Shown here: one piece after another, positions 1 through 4,986 of the stretch
Layout of the letters: each line of letters starts with the position of its first letter
Position numbering within the stretch: position 1 is the first letter of the stretch
Source of the DNA: Candidatus Dadabacteria bacterium
Lineage (GTDB): Bacteria > Desulfobacterota_D > UBA1144 > Nemesobacterales > CSP1-2
Length of the DNA: 5,382 bases
Reading direction: 5' to 3'
Assembly (NCBI GenBank): GCA_022615255.1
Contig: JAKEHC010000200.1
Coordinates: forward strand, 1 to 5,382
The notes under the pieces: model-generated
What the model saw: the letters and a program-made list of their open reading frames with translations, nothing else
The model's database searches: none
What the model was told of the DNA's origin: nothing
Translations under genes and position numbers: made by a program

Positions 1-1
1 C

Positions 2-451
2 GAAGAAGACCCTTATTTAGTCCGCTCAAAAATGAGGGTAGAACTAAAGGAAATAAAGTTTGGTAGAACTCAACTTACAGGGGCTAATGAGCTTCTTGAT
101 TTTTTAAAAGGGATGGGTTTTACCCTGGTAGTAATATCGAATAACGACGGGAAGACGGCAGAGAAATGTGAAGAGGTAGGAATTAGACAATACTTTGATA
201 TTATAATCGATTCGACGAATTTGGGCATTGTAAAGCCTGACTCCCGAATATTCAGCTTCGTTCTTGACGAGCTCAATTTATCTAACGATCAGGCAATACA
301 TATCGGTGACCTGTACGGCTCTGATGTGATGGGTGCTCTGAACGCCGGCATAGATGCTATATGGCTAAACAACCGCGGGATCAAAAAACTAGACGGCAGT
401 CAGGTCATAGAGTACCAAAGCCTGACTGAGATAAAAAACCTCTTCATCTAG
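2..451 (+). CDS. HAD-superfamily hydrolase (phosphatase-like), 5' end cut by window edge
   Basis: This is the C-terminal 149 residues of a haloacid-dehalogenase-type hydrolase, probably a cytoplasmic phosphatase of the phosphoglycolate-phosphatase-like kind. The frame is open to the left edge. The first ATG at 32 is internal, because a protein starting there would lack HAD motif I (DxDGT with the nucleophilic Asp), which must lie outside the window. Three HAD motifs are visible: motif II in VVISNND (Ser after the hydrophobic strand), motif III as the Lys of VKPDSRIF, and motif IV as GDLYGSD, the GDxxxxD metal-binding pattern. The tail GALNAGIDAIWLNNRG is the usual strand and turn after motif IV in this family. 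The substrate cannot be told from the visible part. It converges on the small DUF1059 gene, with 82 bp between stop codons. Family assignment is firm; the exact subgroup is not. Confidence 0.88.
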   Translation, partial: EEDPYLVRSKMRVELKEIKFGRTQLTGANELLDFLKGMGFTLVVISNNDGKTAEKCEEVGIRQYFDIIIDSTNLGIVKPDSRIFSFVLDELNLSNDQAIHIGDLYGSDVMGALNAGIDAIWLNNRGIKKLDGSQVIEYQSLTEIKNLFI

Positions 452-460
452 ACTTAGATG
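433..460 (-). terminator. weak candidate terminator for the DUF1059 gene
   Basis: CATCTA (445-450) and TAGATG (455-460) form a perfect 6-bp inverted repeat with a GACT loop, overlapping the stop codon of the HAD gene. Read on the minus strand, the hairpin is followed after 6 nt by six T residues (433-438), which would suit transcription leaving the DUF1059 gene. The stem is short and AT-rich and the T-run is displaced, so a working intrinsic terminator is doubtful. No T-run follows on the plus strand, so it is unlikely to serve the HAD gene in the same way. Confidence 0.2.
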
Positions 461-533
461 TCTCCTATCTTCATCATCTTTCACATGCTCTTAATCCAAG
501 TTTATCTTATGCCGTTGAGTGTCTCCGCCATCG

Positions 534-710
534 CTACTCCTCGCGAATAGCTTCACGTACCCTCTCCACAAGTTCTTGCGGAATCTCTTTCATGCCATGG
601 TCTTTGTTGGCATGTACAGCGCACTTCTCCAAAAGCTCTTCCTCTGTTTCACCACGGACTACAAAGTCACAGTCTACACCAAGATCCCTACAACTGATTA
701 CTTTCGCCAT
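534..710 (-). CDS. DUF1059 family small protein (58 aa)
   Basis: On the minus strand from ATG at 710 to TAG at 534-536 there is a 58-residue protein beginning MAKVISCRDLGVDCDF and ending in VREAIREE. I recognise this as a DUF1059 protein (Pfam PF06348): the opening CRDLGxDCDF, the RGETEEELLEKC segment, the HxxxDHG stretch and the amphipathic C-terminal helix starting EIPQELVERV are the family's hallmarks, and roughly 55-65 residues is its normal size. The biochemical role of the family is, to my knowledge, not established. Cys7, Cys14, Cys30, His33 and His38 could bind metal, but that is inference. A strong ribosome site, GGAGGT at 716-721, sits 5 nt before the ATG and fixes the start. No signal peptide or membrane segment is visible, so it is probably cytoplasmic. 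It is convergent with the HAD gene and divergent from uvrA. Confidence 0.9.
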   Translation of the reverse strand: MAKVISCRDLGVDCDFVVRGETEEELLEKCAVHANKDHGMKEIPQELVERVREAIREE

Positions 711-715
711 TTTTT

Positions 716-722
716 ACCTCCC
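716..722 (-). promoter_or_regulatory. ribosome binding site of the DUF1059 gene
   Basis: The minus strand reads GGGAGGT here, a near-perfect anti-16S match, with 5 nt before the ATG at 710. It supports translation of the small minus-strand frame. The longer plus-strand frame across the same DNA has no comparable site. Confidence 0.8.
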
Positions 723-812
723 TTCTTCTCAGGATAGCAATTATTGTACCTTATAAACTAAGCCTTTACTATTACTTTCTTACATCCTTCACTTAATTCT
801 AACCATATTTAT

Positions 813-838
813 CTTAGAAACTAGGTATAATTTCTTAG
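813..838. repeat. imperfect inverted repeat around the uvrA -10 box
   Basis: CTTAGAAA (813-820) and TTTCTTAG (831-838) form an inverted repeat matching at 7 of 8 positions, with a 10-nt centre that contains most of the TATAAT. Its place over the core promoter is where a repressor operator would sit. The arms are AT-rich, so chance is a real alternative, and no known operator consensus is recognised. Confidence 0.3.
826..831 (+). promoter_or_regulatory. candidate -10 box of uvrA (near-leaderless start)
   Basis: TATAAT at 826-831 is a perfect -10 hexamer, and transcription would be expected to begin about 6-8 nt after it, around 838-840. That leaves only about 3-5 nt before the uvrA ATG at 843. 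No Shine-Dalgarno sequence precedes that ATG, which agrees with a very short or absent leader. No convincing -35 hexamer is seen at 16-18 bp spacing, so an activator or a weak promoter is possible. Confidence 0.4.
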
Positions 839-842
839 TGTC

Positions 843-3572
843 ATGAAAGGTGAAATCACAGTAATAGGTGCAAGAGAGAATAATTTAAAAAATATAAATG
901 TCTCTATACCCTGGCATAAGTTTACAGTTATAACGGGGCTTAGCGGCTCCGGCAAATCATCCCTCGCCCTCGATACGATTTACTCAGAGGGGCTTAGAAG
1001 ATACGTTGAATGCCTGTCCACGTATGCGAGGCAGTTTCTTGAGCGAGTTGACCGCCCGGATATGGATGATGTCACAGGGCTTCCTCCCGTGATTGCTATT
1101 GAAAGCAGAAACCAGGTAAAGAGCTCTCGCTCTACGGTAGGTACCACCACCGAAATATACGACTACTTAAGGCTTCTTTTTTCAAAGATAGGAAGGATAT
1201 TCTGCTCTAACTGCAACAAAGAGGTGAAAAGACACTCTCCAGAAAATGTTGCAGAAGAACTCATAGAAAATAATAATGGGAAAAAAGCAATGATTTCCTT
1301 CCCTATTAAGGAAGACACCTCATCTCAGGAATTAATGTCTAAAGGATTTGTCAGTTTACTTACAAAGGGAAAGACGCTTGAAGTTGAAGACATAAAGGGA
1401 TTGCCAGAAGGTGCGGAGGTCATAGTTGATAAAGTAGTAATTAGCAGAGATTCGCTGTCAAGAATCGTTGACTCCATCGAGACTGCATTCGCTGAGAGTA
1501 ATTATATCAATGTTCATATCTTAGATGGCGATATACTTAAATACTCAAAAGACCTCGAATGCCCATACTGTAAAAAGAAATTTGATGAACTAACCCCTCT
1601 TCTCTTCTCTTTTAACAGTCCGAGAGGGGCATGTCCTGCCTGCCGCGGTTTCGGGAACATACTAGATATAGACCCTGATCTGGTTGTTCCTAATCCAGAA
1701 AAGAGCCTGGCACAAGGCGCTATCGAACCCCTTACCAAACCATCTCTTAAATACGAGATGAAAGAACTCCTTGAATTCGCACGGAGAAAGGGAATCGATG
1801 TAAACACCCCTTTTAAGAAACTCTCTAAGAACTCGCGCGAGTTGATATTCGAGGGCGAAGGAAAATTCCCCGGTGTAAAAGGATACTTCAGATATTTAGA
1901 GGAGAAGAACTACAAACTCCATGTTAGGGTGTTTCTAAGCAAATATAGGTCGGCTTTCATATGCGGAGATTGCCAGGGAGGTAGATTAAGACCGGAATCA
2001 CTCTCAGTAAAGGTTGGTGAAAAAACAATACAAGAACTGGTTGAGATACCCATTAAAGAGCTGAAAAAATTCTTTGAAGCCCTAACCCTGACCGACTATG
2101 AGGAGAAAATTGCAAAGGAAATTCTTAAACAGATTAGGTCTAGGATCGATTTTCTGTCTAAAGTAGGATTGGAATACCTTAAACTATCTCGTCTTACTAA
2201 AACGCTCTCTGGAGGTGAGGCGCAGAGGGTTGATCTAGCCTGTCAACTCGGAGCCAGCCTTACAGATACACTATATATCATGGATGAACCGTCAATCGGT
2301 CTTCACCCAAAAGACATTAACCGGCTGGTTTCGATTATCAAAGAATTAAGGGATAGGAATAATACTGTCCTTGTTGTTGAGCATGATGCTAGTATGATAC
2401 GCTCCGCCGACCATATAATCGAATTAGGACCCCTCGCAGGGGAAAAGGGCGGTGAGGTTGTGTATCAAGGCTCGATTGACAGGTTCTTGAATAACTCTAA
2501 TGAGTCCCTTACGAAACGCTACCTGATCCATGAGGATGAGATACCGTTTCCCTCAAAAAGAAGAAAAGGCAAAGGGAGGTATTTAACCGTTATAGGGGCC
2601 TCAGAAAACAATCTTAAAGGCATTAATGTTCCATTTCCCCTTGAAACCTTTATATGCGTAACAGGGGTTTCAGGCTCTGGAAAAAGCTCTCTCGTAAACG
2701 ATGTGCTTTACTCCAGTCTGGCTAGAAGATTTAGAAACGAGGTTGAGAAGGTAGGCAGGTTCAAGGAAATCTCGGGTTTATCCTATCTCTCTGATGTTAT
2801 TATGCTTGATCAAACGCCTATCGGAAAAAGCTCAAGGTCAAATCCCGCAACATATATAAAGGCTTATGATGAGATTAGAAAGGTTATATCAAGCACATGG
2901 GATTCAAAAGCAAAGGGATTTTCCGCTTCACATTTCTCATTCAACGTCCCCGGAGGAAGATGTGAAACCTGCCAGGGGGAGGGAAAGCAGAAGATCGAGA
3001 TGCATTTTCTCGCCGATGTTTTTATAACCTGCGAAGAGTGCAAAGGAAAGAGATTCAAAAAAGAAGTGCTTGAAGTCAAGTATAAAGGGAAAAACATAGA
3101 TGAGATACTTAACCTCACAATAAATGAAGCAATCGGGTTTTTCTCAGAAGCCCCGCCTCTCGTTAGAAAGCTAAAGATTCTAGAGGACGTAGGACTCGGT
3201 TATTTAAGATTAGGTCAGCCCGCCCCCACCCTTTCGGGCGGGGAGGCACAGAGGATAAAGATAGGGAGAGAGCTTGGAAGAAAGGATGGCAGAGGCATCC
3301 TCTACATCCTGGATGAGCCAACTGTAGGACTCCACTCTGAGGATATAAAAAAGTTACTCAGGGTTTTAAATAAATTGGTTGACGCAGGAAATACGGTAAT
3401 TGTGGTTGAGCACAACCTAGATATTATAAAATCCACTGACTATATGATTGACCTGGGCCCAGAAGGTGGTGAAGAAGGTGGATACGTCGTAGCCCAGGGC
3501 ACTCCAGAAGAGATCGCCAGGGTCGAAGGCTCATATACAGGCATGTATTTGAGAAAGGTTTTACAGATATGA
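843..3572 (+). CDS. uvrA: UvrA-family excinuclease ATPase, variant (UvrA2-like) form
   Basis: This 909-residue UvrA-family ABC ATPase would act in the cytoplasm as a dimer that recognises DNA damage and loads UvrB in nucleotide excision repair. NBD1 has Walker A GLSGSGKSS (32-40), signature LSGGEAQR (455-462), Walker B MDEPS (D481, E482) and switch His514. NBD2 has GVSGSGKSS (608-616), LSGGEAQR (797-804), LDEPT (D824, E825) and His857. Cys pairs 240/243 with 264/267, and 707/710 with 730/733, form the two classical zinc modules; further CxxC pairs lie at 121/124 and 374/377. It is about 30 residues shorter than E. coli UvrA (940), partly in the insertion domain near 340-375, which carries the pattern KLHVRVFLSKYRS, recalling UvrA2-like relatives. 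The UvrB-binding domain (about 125-240) is present but lacks the usual RxR. The ATG at 843 is the only start: an in-frame stop lies at 828-830 and no RBS precedes it. The family is certain; a canonical repair role is less so. Confidence 0.95.
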   Translation: MKGEITVIGARENNLKNINVSIPWHKFTVITGLSGSGKSSLALDTIYSEGLRRYVECLSTYARQFLERVDRPDMDDVTGLPPVIAIESRNQVKSSRSTVGTTTEIYDYLRLLFSKIGRIFCSNCNKEVKRHSPENVAEELIENNNGKKAMISFPIKEDTSSQELMSKGFVSLLTKGKTLEVEDIKGLPEGAEVIVDKVVISRDSLSRIVDSIETAFAESNYINVHILDGDILKYSKDLECPYCKKKFDELTPLLFSFNSPRGACPACRGFGNILDIDPDLVVPNPEKSLAQGAIEPLTKPSLKYEMKELLEFARRKGIDVNTPFKKLSKNSRELIFEGEGKFPGVKGYFRYLEEKNYKLHVRVFLSKYRSAFICGDCQGGRLRPESLSVKVGEKTIQELVEIPIKELKKFFEALTLTDYEEKIAKEILKQIRSRIDFLSKVGLEYLKLSRLTKTLSGGEAQRVDLACQLGASLTDTLYIMDEPSIGLHPKDINRLVSIIKELRDRNNTVLVVEHDASMIRSADHIIELGPLAGEKGGEVVYQGSIDRFLNNSNESLTKRYLIHEDEIPFPSKRRKGKGRYLTVIGASENNLKGINVPFPLETFICVTGVSGSGKSSLVNDVLYSSLARRFRNEVEKVGRFKEISGLSYLSDVIMLDQTPIGKSSRSNPATYIKAYDEIRKVISSTWDSKAKGFSASHFSFNVPGGRCETCQGEGKQKIEMHFLADVFITCEECKGKRFKKEVLEVKYKGKNIDEILNLTINEAIGFFSEAPPLVRKLKILEDVGLGYLRLGQPAPTLSGGEAQRIKIGRELGRKDGRGILYILDEPTVGLHSEDIKKLLRVLNKLVDAGNTVIVVEHNLDIIKSTDYMIDLGPEGGEEGGYVVAQGTPEEIARVEGSYTGMYLRKVLQI
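3219..3242 (+). repeat. GC-only inverted repeat inside uvrA
   Basis: CCCGCCC (3219-3225) and GGGCGGG (3236-3242) are a perfect 7-bp inverted repeat with a 10-nt loop, a sharp GC spike in an otherwise AT-leaning gene. It lies in the codons just before and within the second ABC signature (QPAPTLSGGE). It could fold in the mRNA, but the amino acids are strongly conserved and the hairpin may only reflect codon choice. Confidence 0.5.
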
Positions 3573-3582
3573 AACTTATCGC

Positions 3583-4383
3583 TTAAACACCCTTTTTCCT
3601 CCCAAACGATAGCACCCCAATCATATCGCTATGAATAAGCCCATTCGTCGCAAGCGTCTCTTCACCATAGATGTTAAATTCCCTACCTGAAAAATCGGTT
3701 ATCATGCCACCCGATTCTTTGATGATTAATGAGCCTGCCGCTGTATCCCACGAGTGAAGTCCAAGCTCCCAGAAGCCGTCATATCTCCCCGAGGCTACGT
3801 AGCATAAGTCAAGCGCGGCAGAGCCATCCCGCCTCACCGCTTGAGATTTTCTTATAAAATTCTCAAAGTGTCTAAGATTTTCATCTACCATCCATTCATT
3901 TTCATGTGTGAAGCCGGTGCAGAGTAGGCTATCGTCTAAAGTACTCGCCTTTGAAACTTCTAATGATTTACCATTCAGGTAAGCGCATCGACCGAGTTCA
4001 GCGCTAAAGAATTCTTCTCTAATAGGGTCATACACTATTCCCAATCTTATAATTCCCTCCACCTCCAGCGCAATTGAAACTGCAAAACAAGGATAGGTAT
4101 GGGCATAGTTGGTTGTGCCATCCAAAGGGTCAATTATCCAGACATGACTGGATTTATTTCTTACTCTCCCAGATTCCTCGGCAAAGATATCATGGGTAGG
4201 AAAGTTCGATTTTATGGATTTTATTATGATATCCTCTGAAAGCGTATCCACCTCCGTAACAAGACTGTGTTTAGCCTTATATCTAATATCCTTTACTCTT
4301 CCCAGGTTTTCTCTTAAGAGCCGTCCTGCTTCCCTTGCGGCATTCTCAGCAACTTTTAAATAATCCAAATCCACTTCCTTCAT
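3583..4383 (-). CDS. inositol monophosphatase family protein (IMPase/SuhB-like)
   Basis: This is a 266-residue Mg2+-dependent phosphatase of the inositol-monophosphatase family, which hydrolyses inositol phosphates or related sugar phosphates in the cytoplasm. Family motifs are in order: HSLVTEVD (Asp46), the metal ligand Glu in FAEES (E69), the first signature WIIDPLDGTTNYAH (82-95, metal ligands Asp85 and Asp88), the DGSAALDLCYVASGRYDGFWE segment, and the second signature WDTAAGSLIIKESGG (212-226, ligand Asp213). The frame is open to an ATG at 4545. I prefer the ATG at 4383: the protein then has the usual IMPase length, the extra 54 residues resemble no IMPase, that frame runs into the divergent isomerase gene, and a promoter-like element lies inside it. 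The RBS at 4383 is weak. Which substrate it prefers (inositol phosphate, fructose bisphosphate or other) cannot be read from the sequence. Its stop lies 10 bp from that of uvrA. Confidence 0.93.
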   Translation of the reverse strand: MKEVDLDYLKVAENAAREAGRLLRENLGRVKDIRYKAKHSLVTEVDTLSEDIIIKSIKSNFPTHDIFAEESGRVRNKSSHVWIIDPLDGTTNYAHTYPCFAVSIALEVEGIIRLGIVYDPIREEFFSAELGRCAYLNGKSLEVSKASTLDDSLLCTGFTHENEWMVDENLRHFENFIRKSQAVRRDGSAALDLCYVASGRYDGFWELGLHSWDTAAGSLIIKESGGMITDFSGREFNIYGEETLATNGLIHSDMIGVLSFGRKKGV

Positions 4384-4412
4384 ATAGACTTCAATATATT
4401 CTTTTTTGATAA

Positions 4413-4440
4413 ATAGTATAATGAAAAGCATGCAAGTCAA
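4413..4440 (-). promoter_or_regulatory. candidate promoter of the IMPase-family gene
   Basis: On the minus strand, TTGACT (4435-4440, 5 of 6 to the -35 consensus) is followed after 16 bp by TACTAT (4413-4418, 4 of 6 to the -10 consensus); an overlapping TATACT at 4415-4420 has too short a spacer. Transcription would start near 4406 and give a leader of about 20 nt before the ATG at 4383. This would make the upstream part of the open frame untranslated. Confidence 0.4.
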
Positions 4441-4518
4441 TAAAAGTTTAGTCCTATACATCCTCAATTTCACTTGAACCATAGACATAATTAATTTAAA
4501 TTTATTTGCATAATTATT

Positions 4519-4525
4519 AGGGGGT
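4519..4525 (+). promoter_or_regulatory. ribosome binding site of the RpiB-like gene
   Basis: AGGGGGT at 4519-4525 is purine-rich and partly complementary to the 16S 3' end. It ends 7 nt before the ATG at 4533 and supports that start. Confidence 0.65.
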
Positions 4526-4532
4526 AGATTAA

Positions 4533-4976
4533 ATGAAAATCGCAATTGGAAGCGACGAGCGAACGCATTTAACAGATTTCGTTATAGAGGAATTGGAGAA
4601 AAAAGGAATTGAGCTTGAACTTTATGGACCCCTTGCGGGAGACACAATCCAATGGGCGGAAGTTGCCCAAAACGTAGCAGAAAGGGTTGCAAATGGAAAG
4701 TGTGAACAAGGAATACTATTTTGCTGGACCGGTACAGGCGTGAGCATGGCAGCGAACAAGGTGCCCGGAATCAGGGCGGCGCTATGTGCCGATGCAGAGA
4801 CTGCGCGAGGCGCCAGAAAGTGGAATGACGCAAACATACTGGCAATGAGCCTGAGACTTACGTCGCCAATAATAGCTAAGGAGATAATAGACGCCTGGTT
4901 TGGCGCCAGCCTCGAAAAGGAAGAAGCTCCCAATGTAGAAAAGGTAAAGGCTATCGAAGAAAAATATAACCGCTAA
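4533..4976 (+). CDS. RpiB/LacA/LacB family sugar-phosphate isomerase-like protein, divergent
   Basis: This 147-residue protein has the size and fold pattern of ribose-5-phosphate isomerase B and the galactose-6-phosphate isomerase subunits LacA/LacB, which interconvert aldose and ketose phosphates in the cytoplasm. It opens MKIAIGSDERT, then has ILFCWTGTGVSMAANKVPGIRA (61-82) with Cys64 where RpiB keeps its catalytic Cys in CGTG(V/I)G, and ARKWNDANILA (94-104), equivalent to the RpiB segment around its ring-opening His. Three differences stand out: the His of the RpiB GxDH motif is Glu9, the second active-site His is Trp97, and CGTG has gained a residue to become CWTGTG. I recall a separate, widespread subgroup of the family with exactly these features, whose substrate I do not know. 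I therefore give no gene symbol. It diverges from the phosphatase gene and converges, at 10 bp, on the DsbA-like gene. Confidence 0.88.
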   Translation: MKIAIGSDERTHLTDFVIEELEKKGIELELYGPLAGDTIQWAEVAQNVAERVANGKCEQGILFCWTGTGVSMAANKVPGIRAALCADAETARGARKWNDANILAMSLRLTSPIIAKEIIDAWFGASLEKEEAPNVEKVKAIEEKYNR

Positions 4977-4986
4977 TATTGTCTAA

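Larger units (their letters stand above)
711..842. promoter_or_regulatory. divergent promoter region between DUF1059 and uvrA
   Basis: This AT-rich 132-bp gap must hold the start signals of two divergent genes. On the minus strand a TACAAT at 743-748 (5 of 6 to TATAAT) could be the -10 for DUF1059. Only a poor -35 (TAGTAA, 17-bp spacing) precedes it, so this part is weak. On the plus strand a perfect TATAAT lies at 826-831, just ahead of uvrA. I see no LexA-type box (neither CTGT-N8-ACAG nor GAAC-N4-GTTC), so SOS control of this uvrA is not supported by the sequence. Confidence 0.45.
4384..4532. promoter_or_regulatory. divergent intergenic region between the phosphatase and isomerase genes
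   Basis: This AT-rich 149-bp spacer serves two divergent genes. The phosphatase side holds the TTGACT/TACTAT pair described separately. On the isomerase side a possible promoter is TTGAAC (4474-4479) with TAAATT (4497-4502) at 17-bp spacing, or a CATAAT at 4509-4514 without a clear -35; both are weak. An exact direct repeat CATAATTA (4486-4493 and 4509-4516) flanks a 10-bp palindrome AATTTAAATT (4493-4502), which could be regulatory. The phosphatase frame stays open across this DNA, but I do not believe it is translated here. Confidence 0.5.

Noticed and set aside
32..451. Complete 139-residue HAD protein starting at ATG 32
   Set aside because: The frame is open to the window edge and HAD motif I would be missing; this ATG is internal to a truncated gene.
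519..737. 72-codon plus-strand frame
   Set aside because: It is the antisense shadow of the DUF1059 gene, has no ribosome site, and its translation resembles no family I know.
711..842. LexA/SOS box upstream of uvrA
   Set aside because: Searched by eye for CTGT-N8-ACAG and GAAC-N4-GTTC type sites; none found.
1514..1807. 97-codon minus-strand frame inside uvrA
   Set aside because: Antisense to conserved UvrA codons, with no family resemblance; a shadow.
2864..3118. 84-codon minus-strand frame inside uvrA
   Set aside because: Antisense shadow of the second zinc module region of UvrA.
843..3572. UvrA-type drug self-resistance protein of an antibiotic cluster
   Set aside because: No biosynthetic genes are nearby and the UvrB-binding domain is present at nearly full length.
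3573..3615. Intrinsic terminator after uvrA
   Set aside because: TATCG and CGATA near the junction could pair, but only over 5 bp across a long loop; the T-run nearby belongs to the phosphatase 3' codons.
4622..4933. 103-codon minus-strand frame inside the RpiB-like gene
   Set aside because: Antisense shadow; the plus strand carries a clear family protein with its own RBS.
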